The notes beneath the pieces are model-generated. The model saw only the letters and a program-made list of their open reading frames with translations. It did no database searches and was not told the origin of the DNA. A DNA stretch of 39,447 nt. It comes from Hominiventricola filiformis (GTDB lineage Bacteria > Bacillota > Clostridia > Lachnospirales > Lachnospiraceae). The stretch covers positions 1 to 39,447 of the forward strand of contig NZ_JAJEPS010000024.1 of the NCBI RefSeq assembly GCF_020686965.1. The letters are read 5' to 3'. Within the stretch, counting starts at the first letter, position 1, and every line of letters starts with the position of its first letter. Positions 29,840-39,339 of this stretch are shown one piece after another. The position numbers were made by a program, and so were the translations under genes.

Positions 29840-31213
29840 ATGGATACACAACTGGAACTGTTAACTAAAAAATGGGACGGAATCCTGCAGACTATCCGGC
29901 AGGAAAATGATTTGTCGAATGTAGCATTTAAGACATGGCTGCTGCCGCTGAAAGTATTCCGAATTGAGGATCATGTCCTTAAGATCACCGCTCCCTTTGA
30001 ACAGGCTGCCACTTATGTGGAAAATAAATATAAAACATTTCTTTATGTCGCTGTAGCGGAAGCTATGGGAGAAGAATATGAGATAAAAATCATTACGGAA
30101 GACGAAGCTTCCAGGGAAACAGCCTATGTTCCCCCTGCAAAGAAGATGCCTACTCCCGTACCTGTGGATGATCAGAAAACCAATCTGAATCCAAAATATA
30201 CATTTGATACATTTGTTATCGGAAGTAATAACCGGTTTGCCCATGCAGCATCCGTTGCTGTTGCGGAATCTCCGGGAAAAGAGTACAATCCGCTGTTTTT
30301 ATATGGAGGCGTTGGACTTGGAAAAACCCATCTGATGCACTCTGTTGCCCATTATATTCTTCAGAAAGATCCGACCAAAAAGGTTCTTTACGTGACTTCT
30401 GAAGTATTTACCAATGAACTTATTGATTCCATCCGAAACGGAAACAACACCAGTATGACCAAATTCCGTGAAAAATACCGGAATATTGATGTTCTTCTGA
30501 TCGACGACGTTCAGTTCATTATTGGAAAAGAAAGTACGCAGGAGGAATTTTTCCATACATTTAATGCACTTCACAGTGCCAATAAACAGATCATTATCTC
30601 CAGTGACCGTCCGCCAAAAGATATGGAAACGCTGGAAGCAAGATTACAATCCCGATTTGAATGGGGTCTGATTGCTGATATTTCCTCACCGGATTATGAG
30701 ACCAGAATGGCCATTCTCCGTAAAAAGGAAGAACTGGACGGTTATAATATTGATGACGAAGTCATCCGTTACATTGCCACCAACATTAAATCCAATATCC
30801 GTGAATTGGAAGGAGCGCTCAACAAACTGGTTGCTCTTTCTAATCTGGAAAACCGGGAAATCACCATTTCCATGGCGGAAGAAGTGTTGAAAGATATCAT
30901 TTCCCCCAACAGTAAACGTGAAGTAACGCCTCAGGTAATTCTGGATGTAGTAGCTGAACATTACGGTGTCTCTTCCAATGATATTATCGGTGGAAAACGA
31001 AACTCTGAAATTGTAGTTCCCAGACAGATCGTCATGTATCTCTGCCGGGAAATCACAGATACCTCTTATAAGGCCATCGGCATTTTACTTGGAAACCGTG
31101 ATCATTCCACGATTATCAGTGGTGACAACAAAGTCCGTGACAAGCTGGCTGCCGGTGATACATCCTTAAAAAGCAATATCGATACCATCCGGAAAAAGCT
31201 CAGTTCCGGCTGA
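29840..31213 (+). CDS. dnaA: Chromosomal replication initiator DnaA
   Basis: Binds the DnaA boxes on both sides of the gene, melts oriC and loads the replicative helicase. The 457-residue protein has domain I (1-85), a short linker II (86-118), the AAA+ domain with Walker A GGVGLGKTH (156-164), VLLIDDVQFI as Walker B, and SDRPPKDMETLEARLQSRFE as the sensor/arginine-finger region. Domain IV carries the DNA-binding signature GNRDHSTIISG near the C-terminus. An AAGGGAT ribosome site precedes the ATG. It is the first gene of the plus-strand replication cluster. Confidence 0.98.
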   Translation: MDTQLELLTKKWDGILQTIRQENDLSNVAFKTWLLPLKVFRIEDHVLKITAPFEQAATYVENKYKTFLYVAVAEAMGEEYEIKIITEDEASRETAYVPPAKKMPTPVPVDDQKTNLNPKYTFDTFVIGSNNRFAHAASVAVAESPGKEYNPLFLYGGVGLGKTHLMHSVAHYILQKDPTKKVLYVTSEVFTNELIDSIRNGNNTSMTKFREKYRNIDVLLIDDVQFIIGKESTQEEFFHTFNALHSANKQIIISSDRPPKDMETLEARLQSRFEWGLIADISSPDYETRMAILRKKEELDGYNIDDEVIRYIATNIKSNIRELEGALNKLVALSNLENREITISMAEEVLKDIISPNSKREVTPQVILDVVAEHYGVSSNDIIGGKRNSEIVVPRQIVMYLCREITDTSYKAIGILLGNRDHSTIISGDNKVRDKLAAGDTSLKSNIDTIRKKLSSG

Positions 31214-31501
31214 TCTTTTATACCCTTTTCTATTTAATAGGAAGAAACTCAGATTTTTATTAACATTTTCATGTGAATATCATGTAGACAGAATGTGGAG
31301 AAGTTTACAATTTTTTCGAAGCTGTTTATAACTTTCCGTTTTTTCACATGCTTATGTTCAGATTTCCACACCTGTTTTTTTACCTGAAATCCTTTAACCA
31401 CAGGGCTTGTATGACTTATTCACAAATCCACAGCCCCTACGGCTATGAAGACTGATTTACACTATAAAAAAACAGATACACCCACGAAAGGAGTTATACA
31501 C
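31214..31501. promoter_or_regulatory. oriC part 2: dnaA-dnaN intergenic region
   Basis: This 288-bp AT-rich gap contains a perfect DnaA box TTATTCACA (31416-31424), a one-mismatch box TTAACCACA (31394-31402) and several weaker ones. AT-rich stretches suited to unwinding are present. No gene is seen. Confidence 0.75.
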
Positions 31502-32614
31502 ATGAAATTAATCTGCTCTAAAGCAAATCTCCTCAAAGGAGTTAACATTGTTTCCAAAGCAGTTCCTTCTAAAACAACGATGTCCATTCTGGAATGCATA
31601 CTTATAGATGCATCTGCCAGTGAGATTAAATTTACTGCAAATGATATGGAACTTGGAATCGAAACTATCGTAGAAGGTGAAATTCTTGAAAAAGGAATTG
31701 TTGCGATTGATGCGAAAGTATTTTCTGAGATTGTACGTAAACTGCCAGACAATGATGTCACCATCGATACAGACAGCAATTATCAGATTTCCATTACCTG
31801 TGAAAAAGCCAATTTCCATATTTCCGGTAAGTCCGGTGAAGATTTTTCCTATCTTCCCTATATTGAAAAAACAGATTTCATCTCACTTTCTCAGTTCACG
31901 CTGAAAGAAGTGATCCGTCAGACTATTTTTTCTATTGCAGATAATGATAATAACAAACTGATGACCGGCGAACTTTTTGAAATTCATAATAATGAATTCA
32001 AAGTTGTTTCTCTTGACGGACATCGTATTTCTATCCGCAAAATTGAACTGAAAGATTCCTATCCGGATCGTAAAGTGATTGTTCCTGGTAAATCTTTACA
32101 GGAAGTCAGCAAAATTCTTTCCGGTGAAACCGATGAAGAAGTACGTATTTTCTTTACCGGAAATCATATCGTTTTTGAATTTGATAATACAATGGTTGTT
32201 TCCCGTCTCATCGAGGGAGAATATTTCAAAATTAACCAGATGCTTTCCAGTGATTATGAAACAAAATTTGTGATCAATAAAAAAGAACTGTTAAGCTGTA
32301 TTGACCGTGCCACTCTTCTTGTAAAAGAAGGTGACAAAAAACCTATTATTTTCAGAATTACTGATGAAGATATGGAGATCAGCATCAACTCTCAGTTGGG
32401 TTCCATGAAAGAAGAGATTGATATCCAGAAAGAAGGAAAAGATATTTTGATTGGATTCAATCCGAAATTCCTTATTGATGCACTTCGTGTCATTGATGAC
32501 GAAAATATTACAATCTATATGGTAAATCCGAAAGCTCCCTGCTATATCAGGGATGATGAACAGAAATATATTTATCTGATTCTTCCGGTTAACTTTAATG
32601 CTTCAGCAAATTAA
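31502..32614 (+). CDS. dnaN: DNA polymerase III beta subunit (sliding clamp)
   Basis: Forms the dimeric ring that tethers DNA polymerase III to DNA. The 370-residue protein has the three repeated clamp domains, starting MKLICSKANLLKGVNIVSKA, and ends with the family terminus YLILPVNFNA. Translation starts at 31502, with AAGGAG eight bases upstream. The frame extends upstream to 31445, but that region has no ribosome site. Standard position after dnaA. Confidence 0.97.
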   Translation: MKLICSKANLLKGVNIVSKAVPSKTTMSILECILIDASASEIKFTANDMELGIETIVEGEILEKGIVAIDAKVFSEIVRKLPDNDVTIDTDSNYQISITCEKANFHISGKSGEDFSYLPYIEKTDFISLSQFTLKEVIRQTIFSIADNDNNKLMTGELFEIHNNEFKVVSLDGHRISIRKIELKDSYPDRKVIVPGKSLQEVSKILSGETDEEVRIFFTGNHIVFEFDNTMVVSRLIEGEYFKINQMLSSDYETKFVINKKELLSCIDRATLLVKEGDKKPIIFRITDEDMEISINSQLGSMKEEIDIQKEGKDILIGFNPKFLIDALRVIDDENITIYMVNPKAPCYIRDDEQKYIYLILPVNFNASAN

Positions 32615-32626
32615 GGATGGAAAAAC

Positions 32627-32836
32627 ATGCAGGAAATTAAATTAAGAGATGAATTTATCAAACTTGGCCAGGCATTGAAAGCAGCCGGACTGGTTGGTTC
32701 CGGTGTGGATGCAAAATTGGTCATTCAGGACGGACTTGTAAAAGTCAATGGAGAAACGGAAGTTCAGAGAGGAAAGAAACTTTATGATGGTGATGTGGTG
32801 ACTTTTGAAGGGGAAACCATCCATATCGTAAAGTAG
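32627..32836 (+). CDS. yaaA: S4-domain RNA-binding protein (YaaA type)
   Basis: The 69-residue protein is one S4 domain: LRDEFIKLGQALKAAGLVGS, followed by VKVNGETEVQRGKKLYDGDV. It is the small protein located between dnaN and recF in most Firmicutes, related to Bacillus YaaA (RlbA), linked to large-subunit ribosome assembly. It lies 12 bp after dnaN and 15 bp before recF, so it belongs to the same operon. Confidence 0.9.
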   Translation: MQEIKLRDEFIKLGQALKAAGLVGSGVDAKLVIQDGLVKVNGETEVQRGKKLYDGDVVTFEGETIHIVK

Positions 32837-32851
32837 TGGTTACGCGAATAT

Positions 32852-33937
32852 ATGTTCATAAAAGCCATCAGTCTCCAGAATTATAGGAATTACAGTTCAC
32901 TGAATCTGGATTTTGATCCGAAAACCAATATTTTCTATGGGGATAATGCCCAGGGAAAGACCAATATTCTGGAAGCGGTATATGTCAGCGGGACAACCAG
33001 ATCCCACAAAAATGCCAAAGACCGGGAACTGATTCTTTTCGGAGAAGAAGAAGCACATATCTGTACCCTGCTGGAAAAAAGGGGACTGGAACATAAGATC
33101 GATATTCATCTGAGAAAAAACAGAACAAAGGGAATTGCCATTGATGGGGTTCCGATCCGGAAGGCCAGTGAGCTTTTCGGGCTTCTTCAGTTCGTGTTTT
33201 TCTCGCCGGAAGACCTGTGCATTATAAAGAACGGTCCATCTGAAAGAAGGCGGTTTATTGACTCGGAATTATGTCAACTAGATAAAGTCTACCTTCATGA
33301 TTTGTCAGACTATAATAAGACAGTCCTTCAAAGAAACAAACTATTAAAGGAACTTCATTTTCATCCGGATTATCGGGAAGTGCTTGAAATTCTGGATCTT
33401 CAGCTGGTAAAATACGGGAGAGAGATCATAAGAAGACGGCAGGCGTTTATTGGTGAGCTGAATGAGATCATGGGAGAAATTCACGGACGGTTGTCAGGCG
33501 GACAGGAACATATGGTTCTGGAATATGAGGCTAATGTGACGGAACAGAATTTTGCCGGTATGCTGGAACAAAATCTTGACAGGGATATTAGGCAGAAGAC
33601 AACGACAACGGGTCCTCACAGAGATGATCTTTCGTTTATGGTAAATAATATTGATATCCGAAAATTTGGTTCTCAGGGCCAGCAGAGGACGGCAGCACTG
33701 TCACTGAAACTTTCGGAGATTGAACTGGTAAAAAGAAGGACAGGGGATACTCCTGTGCTTCTTCTTGATGATGTATTGTCTGAATTGGACGGAAGACGGC
33801 AAAACTACTTACTGAACAGCATTGAAAATATACAGACATTAATTACCTGTACGGGACTGGATGAGTTTATCAATCATCGGTTTGCGGTTAACAGGATTTA
33901 CAAAGTTATAGGCGGAACTGTAACTGTGGAGAATTAA
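32852..33937 (+). CDS. recF: DNA repair and recombination protein RecF
   Basis: An SMC-like ATPase that helps load RecA at gaps together with RecO and RecR. The 361-residue protein has Walker A GDNAQGKTN (residues 30-38), the signature region SQGQQRTAALSLKLSEIELV and Walker B VLLLDDVLSELD. It ends with the ITCTGLDEF segment typical of the family. It lies 15 bp after the S4 gene and 14 bp before gyrB. Confidence 0.97.
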   Translation: MFIKAISLQNYRNYSSLNLDFDPKTNIFYGDNAQGKTNILEAVYVSGTTRSHKNAKDRELILFGEEEAHICTLLEKRGLEHKIDIHLRKNRTKGIAIDGVPIRKASELFGLLQFVFFSPEDLCIIKNGPSERRRFIDSELCQLDKVYLHDLSDYNKTVLQRNKLLKELHFHPDYREVLEILDLQLVKYGREIIRRRQAFIGELNEIMGEIHGRLSGGQEHMVLEYEANVTEQNFAGMLEQNLDRDIRQKTTTTGPHRDDLSFMVNNIDIRKFGSQGQQRTAALSLKLSEIELVKRRTGDTPVLLLDDVLSELDGRRQNYLLNSIENIQTLITCTGLDEFINHRFAVNRIYKVIGGTVTVEN

Positions 33938-33951
33938 CAGGAGGCGGATCA

Positions 33952-35868
33952 ATGAATAACGAATACGGAGCAGATCAAATTCAGATTTTGGAGGGACTGG
34001 AAGCAGTCAGAAAGAGACCGGGAATGTATATTGATGATACATCTTTCAGAGGCCTTCATCATCTGGTATATGAGATTGTGGACAATTCCATTGATGAGGC
34101 TCTTGCAGGATACTGTACCCATATACAGGTAACCATTCATAAAGACAATTCGATCACGGTAGAAGATGATGGCCGTGGAATTCCTACGGGTATTAACCAT
34201 AAAGCAGGAAAACCTGCAGTTGAAGTTGTATTTACCGTGCTGCATGCCGGTGGAAAATTTGGCGGTGGAGGATACAAGGTATCAGGAGGTCTTCACGGTG
34301 TAGGAGCTTCTGTTGTAAATGCTCTTTCTGACTGGCTGGAAGTTACCATTTACAGCGAAGGAAAGATTTATAAACAGCGGTATGAGAGAGGCAAAGTATG
34401 TTATCCGCTGGAAGTGGTTGGTACCTGTCTTCCAAGTAAGACTGGTACGTCGGTCAGCTTCCTTCCGGATGAGACCATGTTTGAGGTGACAGAATACGAT
34501 TTCAAGACACTGCAGACCAGACTGCGTGAGATGGCATTTCTGACCAAAGGACTTAAGATTACTCTGACCGATGAGAGGGTAGAGCCGGTACTTTCCAAGG
34601 TGTACCACTATGAAGGCGGCATTCAGGAGTTTGTACAGTATTTGAACAAGAGTACCACACCGATCTATGATGACATTATTTACTGCGAGGGCGTGAAGGA
34701 TGGTGTGCAGGTGGAAGTAGCGTTCCAGCATAACGACTCCTATTCTGAGAACTGCTACAGCTTTGTAAATAATATTAATACCCATGAAGGTGGAACTCAT
34801 CTGACCGGATTTAAGAATGCCCTGACCAGGACATTTAATGACTATGCAAGAAAGAATAAACTTCTGAAGGACAGTGAAAGCAACCTTTCAGGAGAAGATA
34901 TCCGTGAGGGGCTGACAGCCATTATCAGTGTCAAGATCAGTGAGCCCCAGTTCGGTGGACAGACCAAGCACAGCCTTGGAAATACGGAGGCAAAGAGTGC
35001 GGTAGACGGCATTGTATCCGAGCGTCTGACGGTTTATCTGGAGCAGAATCCGCAGGTGGCAAAGATGATCCTTGATAAGTCTATTCTGGCTCAGAGAGCC
35101 CGTGAGGCGGCCAGAAAGGCAAGAGATCTGACCAGAAGAAAATCTGCCCTTGATACGTTTGCACTGCCCGGAAAACTGGCAGATTGTTCCGATAAGGATC
35201 CGGTAAACTGCGAGATCTACATCGTAGAGGGAGATTCCGCAGGCGGTTCTGCGAAGACGGCCCGTAACCGGAATACCCAGGCAATCCTGCCGCTTCGAGG
35301 CAAGATTCTGAATGTGGAGAAAGCACGTCTTGACCGTATTTACGGAAATGAAGAGATTAAATCTATGATTACGGCATTTGGTACCGGCATTCATGAAGAT
35401 TTTGATCTTTCCAAACTGAGATATCACAAAATCATCATTATGACGGATGCCGATGTGGACGGTGCCCATATCAGTACATTGCTCTTAACCTTCTTATACC
35501 GGTTTATGCCGGAGCTGATCCGTCAGGGATATGTGTATCTGGCACAGCCGCCTCTGTACAAGGTTGAAAAGAACAAAAAAGTATGGTATGCCTACAGTGA
35601 TGAAGAACTAAATGATATTCTGACGGAGATCGGCCGCGATCAGAACAACAAGATTCAGCGTTACAAAGGTCTGGGAGAGATGGATGCAGAGCAGCTCTGG
35701 GAGACAACCATGGATCCTGAGCGCCGTGTACTTTTAAGGGTTACCATGAATGAGGAGCAGACCTCTGAAATTGATCTTACTTTTACTACCCTGATGGGAG
35801 ACAAAGTGGAGCCTCGAAAAGAATTTATCGAGGCCAATGCCAAGTACGTAAAGAATCTTGATATATAA
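33952..35868 (+). CDS. gyrB: DNA gyrase subunit B
   Basis: ATPase subunit of gyrase, which introduces negative supercoils with GyrA. The 638-residue protein has the GHKL ATPase domain (ATP-site Asn in EIVDNSIDEA, DDGRGIPTG, GGGGYKVSGGLHGVGASVVN). The transducer follows, then the TOPRIM domain with EGDSAGGSAK, PLRGKILNVEKARLDRI and MTDADVDGAHI. It ends with the gyrase tail RYKGLGEMDAEQLWETTMDP. AGGAGG precedes the ATG. The length is that of a Gram-positive GyrB lacking the Gram-negative insert. Confidence 0.98.
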   Translation: MNNEYGADQIQILEGLEAVRKRPGMYIDDTSFRGLHHLVYEIVDNSIDEALAGYCTHIQVTIHKDNSITVEDDGRGIPTGINHKAGKPAVEVVFTVLHAGGKFGGGGYKVSGGLHGVGASVVNALSDWLEVTIYSEGKIYKQRYERGKVCYPLEVVGTCLPSKTGTSVSFLPDETMFEVTEYDFKTLQTRLREMAFLTKGLKITLTDERVEPVLSKVYHYEGGIQEFVQYLNKSTTPIYDDIIYCEGVKDGVQVEVAFQHNDSYSENCYSFVNNINTHEGGTHLTGFKNALTRTFNDYARKNKLLKDSESNLSGEDIREGLTAIISVKISEPQFGGQTKHSLGNTEAKSAVDGIVSERLTVYLEQNPQVAKMILDKSILAQRAREAARKARDLTRRKSALDTFALPGKLADCSDKDPVNCEIYIVEGDSAGGSAKTARNRNTQAILPLRGKILNVEKARLDRIYGNEEIKSMITAFGTGIHEDFDLSKLRYHKIIIMTDADVDGAHISTLLLTFLYRFMPELIRQGYVYLAQPPLYKVEKNKKVWYAYSDEELNDILTEIGRDQNNKIQRYKGLGEMDAEQLWETTMDPERRVLLRVTMNEEQTSEIDLTFTTLMGDKVEPRKEFIEANAKYVKNLDI

Positions 35869-35886
35869 TCTGAATATGGGGATTAG

Positions 35887-38418
35887 ATGATGGAAGATAA
35901 TATTTTTGATAAAATTCATGAAGTAGATCTAAAAGAGACCATGGAGACCTCTTACATTGATTATGCAATGAGTGTCATCGCGTCCAGAGCGCTTCCTGAT
36001 GTCAGGGACGGTTTAAAACCGGTGCAGCGCCGTGTGCTCTACTCTATGATAGAACTGAATAACGGACCTGATAAGCCTCACAGAAAATGCGCCCGTATTG
36101 TCGGCGATACCATGGGTAAATATCATCCCCATGGAGACAGCTCCATCTATGGAGCTCTGGTTAATATGGCACAGGAGTGGTCCACCCGTTACCCGTTAGT
36201 AGACGGTCATGGAAATTTTGGCTCTGTGGATGGTGACGGTGCAGCTGCCATGCGTTATACCGAAGCACGTTTAAGCAAGATTTCCATGGAGATGCTGGCA
36301 GACATTAACAAAGATACGGTTGACTTTGTACCGAACTTTGATGAGACGGAGAAAGAGCCGTCGGTACTGCCGTCCAGATATCCGAACCTTCTGGCAAATG
36401 GAACTTCCGGTATTGCCGTTGGTATGGCGACTAATATTCCGCCTCATAACCTGCGGGAGATTATTGGTGCGGTAGTAAAGATTATTGATAATCGTATTGA
36501 AGAGGACAGAGAAACTGGCATTGATGAAGTGCTGGATATTGTAAAGGGACCGGATTTTCCGACAGGTGCGGAGATCCTTGGTACAGCAGGAATCAACGAA
36601 GCTTACAGAACCGGACGTGGAAAGATCCGGGTACGTTCCGTGAGCAACATTGAAGCCATGCCAAATGGAAAGAATCGGATCGTTGTCACCGAGATTCCAT
36701 ATATGGTTAATAAAGCCCGCCTGATTGAGAAGATTGCGGAGCTGGTAAAAGACAAGAGAATTGACGGAATTACCCATATTGCCGATGAGTCCAGCCGTGA
36801 AGGCATGAGAATCAATATCGAGCTTCGAAAAGACGTGAATCCAAATGTGATTTTAAATCAGCTGTATAAGCATACACAGCTGCAGGATACGTTTGGTGTT
36901 ATTATGCTGGCTCTGGTTAATAATGAACCAAGAGTATTAAACCTTCTGGAGATGCTGCAGTATTATCTGGCACATCAGGAAGATGTTGTAACGAGAAGAA
37001 CCAAATACGAACTGAATAAAGCGGAAGAGCGTGCCCACATCTTACAAGGTCTGCTCATTGCGCTGGATAACATTGACCGTGTGATCCAGATTATCCGCGG
37101 TTCGCAGACGGTTCAGATTGCAAAAGCTTCCCTGATTGAGGAGTTTGCACTGGATGATGTACAGGCACAGGCCATTGTTGATATGCGTCTGCGTACACTG
37201 ACCGGTCTGGAACGCGACAAGATTGAGAAAGAGTATGAAGATCTGATGGCACGGATTGATTACCTGAAAGGCATCCTGGCGGACGAGAAGAAGCTTCTCG
37301 GTGTGATCCGCGAGGAAATTATGCTGATCTCTGATAAATACGGAGATGACCGGAGAACCAAGATTGGTTATGATGAGTTTGATCTGAGTATGGAAGATCT
37401 GATTCCGGTCAGTGATTCTGTCATTACCATGACTCATCTGGGATATATCAAACGTATGACCGTAGATAATTTCCGCAGCCAGAACCGCGGCGGCAAGGGC
37501 ATTAAAGGTATGCAGACACTGGATGAAGATTTTATTGAAGAGATCTTCATGACCACGACGCATCATTACCTGATGTTCTTTACCAACTTCGGACGGGCAT
37601 ACCGTATGAAGGCCTATGAGATTCCGGAGGCAGGAAGAACCGCAAGGGGAACTGCCATCATCAACCTTCTGCAGCTGCAGCCAGGTGAGAAGATCTCTGC
37701 AGTCATTCCGGTAAAAGAGTGGGATGAAACCAATTATCTCATTATGGCTACCAGAGACGGCATTGTGAAGAAGACGAAGATGAAGGATTACTCCAACATC
37801 CGGAAGACAGGTCTTCTGGCTATCAGTCTCCGTGAAGGTGATGAGCTCATTGAGGTGAAGATCACCGATGGTAATGACGACGTGATTCTGATTACGAAGA
37901 ATGGTATGAGTATCCGGTTCCATGAGACCGATGTACGTACGACAGGACGTGTTTCCATGGGTGTTATCGGTATGAATCTGGATGAAGATGATGAAGTGGT
38001 TGCCATGCAGCTTGACCGTCAGGGCGAGTATCTTCTGATTGTTTCTGAAAATGGATACGGAAAAAGAACTTTAACCTCTGAATTCCATGTACAGAATCGT
38101 GGCGGTAAAGGTCTGAAGTGCTATAAGATTATGGATAAGACCGGCTGTGTGATCGGTGCCAAGGCAGTCAATGACGGCAATGAGATTATGATGATTACCA
38201 ATGAGGGAATCGTAATCCGCACCGGCTGTGATGATATTTCTCTTCTTAAGAGAATTACCTCCGGTGTGAAACTCATGGACATCAAGGCGGAAGAAGGCAT
38301 CAAGGTAGCCAATATTGCAAAGGTAAGACAGGAAGTTTCTCAGGATAATGACCTGGAGGATGGATTTGAAGAGTCTGCAGAATCCATGGAAGAGTCAGAA
38401 ACGGAGTCTGAAGAATGA
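35887..38418 (+). CDS. gyrA: DNA gyrase subunit A
   Basis: Cleavage-rejoining and wrapping subunit of gyrase. The 843-residue protein has the winged-helix core with the catalytic Tyr in AAMRYTEARL and a six-bladed C-terminal domain with the GyrA box QNRGGKGIKG (canonical QRRGGKG, here with Asn). An acidic C-terminal tail (about 815-843, Glu/Ser/Asp-rich) follows. The quinolone-determining stretch reads HPHGDSSIYGALVNMAQ, with Gly89 at the place of E. coli Asp87. Start at 35887 or 35890 (two ATGs after GGGG). It lies 18 bp after gyrB and overlaps the acyltransferase gene by 4 bp. Confidence 0.98.
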   Translation: MMEDNIFDKIHEVDLKETMETSYIDYAMSVIASRALPDVRDGLKPVQRRVLYSMIELNNGPDKPHRKCARIVGDTMGKYHPHGDSSIYGALVNMAQEWSTRYPLVDGHGNFGSVDGDGAAAMRYTEARLSKISMEMLADINKDTVDFVPNFDETEKEPSVLPSRYPNLLANGTSGIAVGMATNIPPHNLREIIGAVVKIIDNRIEEDRETGIDEVLDIVKGPDFPTGAEILGTAGINEAYRTGRGKIRVRSVSNIEAMPNGKNRIVVTEIPYMVNKARLIEKIAELVKDKRIDGITHIADESSREGMRINIELRKDVNPNVILNQLYKHTQLQDTFGVIMLALVNNEPRVLNLLEMLQYYLAHQEDVVTRRTKYELNKAEERAHILQGLLIALDNIDRVIQIIRGSQTVQIAKASLIEEFALDDVQAQAIVDMRLRTLTGLERDKIEKEYEDLMARIDYLKGILADEKKLLGVIREEIMLISDKYGDDRRTKIGYDEFDLSMEDLIPVSDSVITMTHLGYIKRMTVDNFRSQNRGGKGIKGMQTLDEDFIEEIFMTTTHHYLMFFTNFGRAYRMKAYEIPEAGRTARGTAIINLLQLQPGEKISAVIPVKEWDETNYLIMATRDGIVKKTKMKDYSNIRKTGLLAISLREGDELIEVKITDGNDDVILITKNGMSIRFHETDVRTTGRVSMGVIGMNLDEDDEVVAMQLDRQGEYLLIVSENGYGKRTLTSEFHVQNRGGKGLKCYKIMDKTGCVIGAKAVNDGNEIMMITNEGIVIRTGCDDISLLKRITSGVKLMDIKAEEGIKVANIAKVRQEVSQDNDLEDGFEESAESMEESETESEE

Positions 38419-39131
38419 AAAGAATCTTATTGATGGTATTCCGTAATATCATCTTTGTTCCATATTGGTTTTGTCAGCTTCTCTGGTATGCGGCCCATAC
38501 GGACAGCATACCGGAGGAGAAAAAGCTGGCACTGCTGAAAAAAATCGTAGCACATGCCAATGCGGGCGGCAATGTGACGGTAAAAGCATATGGTACGGAA
38601 CATATCCCGCGTGACGGAAGTTTTATGTTTTATCCAAATCATCAAGGACTTTATGACGTGCTGGCAATCATTGATACCTGTCCGCGTCTGTTTTCTGTTG
38701 TTGTGAAGAAAGAACTGAAAGACATCTTTTTCCTAAAACAGGTCTTTCAGATCATCGGAGCTTATGCACTGGACAGAGAAGATGTGCGTCAGTCCATGAA
38801 GGTGATTCAGCAGGTGAGCCAGGATGTGGCAGCAGGCAGAAACTTTCTGATCTTCCCGGAAGGTACCAGATCCAGAGATGGAAATGAACTAGGGGAATTC
38901 AAAGGTGGTTCATTTAAATGTGCCATGAAGGCAAAATGCCCCATTGTACCGGTAGCCATTATTGATTCTTATAAAGCATTCGATACCGGCTCTACGGAAA
39001 ATGTAAATGTACAGGTACATTATCTGGAACCGATTACATACGATGAATACAAGATGTTGAAGACGACAGAAGTTGCAGAAATTGTGAAAGAAAAAATCAA
39101 AAATACTATTGACAATTACGCAACCTGTTAG
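38415..39131 (+). CDS. plsC: 1-acylglycerol-3-phosphate acyltransferase (PlsC family)
   Basis: Adds the second acyl chain to lysophosphatidic acid to make phosphatidic acid at the membrane. The 238-residue protein shows the catalytic H-x4-D motif (H76 to D81 in NHQGLYD), FPEGTRSRDG (about 148-157) for glycerol-phosphate binding, and CPIVPVAIIDS. A hydrophobic N-terminal stretch (about 5-25) anchors it. The ATG overlaps the gyrA stop (ATGA), giving translational coupling to gyrA. A perfect promoter for the following tRNA lies in its last codons. It could act on other lysophospholipids. Confidence 0.9.
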   Translation: MKRILLMVFRNIIFVPYWFCQLLWYAAHTDSIPEEKKLALLKKIVAHANAGGNVTVKAYGTEHIPRDGSFMFYPNHQGLYDVLAIIDTCPRLFSVVVKKELKDIFFLKQVFQIIGAYALDREDVRQSMKVIQQVSQDVAAGRNFLIFPEGTRSRDGNELGEFKGGSFKCAMKAKCPIVPVAIIDSYKAFDTGSTENVNVQVHYLEPITYDEYKMLKTTEVAEIVKEKIKNTIDNYATC

Positions 39132-39137
39132 TATAAT
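39109..39137 (+). promoter_or_regulatory. Consensus promoter for tRNA-Ser
   Basis: TTGACA and TATAAT, both perfect, at 17-bp spacing. It starts inside the 3' end of plsC and would begin transcription about 20 bp before the tRNA. Confidence 0.85.
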
Positions 39138-39162
39138 ATGTCATGCGTCGCGAATGAGGCGC

Positions 39163-39250
39163 GGAGAAATACTCAAGTGGCTGAAGAGGCGCCCCTGCTA
39201 AGGGTGTAGGTCGGGTGACCGGCGCGAGGGTTCAAATCCCTCTTTCTCCG
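39163..39250 (+). tRNA. tRNA-Ser (anticodon GCU)
   Basis: An 88-nt type II tRNA: acceptor GGAGAAA with TTTCTCC and discriminator G, anticodon loop CTGCTAA (GCT), a long variable arm (GTCGGGTGACCGGC) and a T-arm with GGGTTCAAATCCC. No CCA is encoded. It decodes AGC/AGU codons. It lies between plsC and the rRNA-type promoter, with no clear terminator after it, so transcription may continue into the downstream operon. Confidence 0.95.
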
Positions 39251-39306
39251 TTTTCTTTTATCAAAATAACAACTAAAAAACAAATTAAAAAATTTGAAAA
39301 AAGTTG

Positions 39307-39335
39307 TTGACAAGATAAAAGAGATATGATAAGAT
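39307..39335 (+). promoter_or_regulatory. Strong promoter, probably of an rRNA operon
   Basis: TTGACA and TAAGAT at 17-bp spacing, preceded by an A/T-rich UP-like stretch (39270-39304). Confidence 0.75.
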
Positions 39336-39339
39336 AGTC

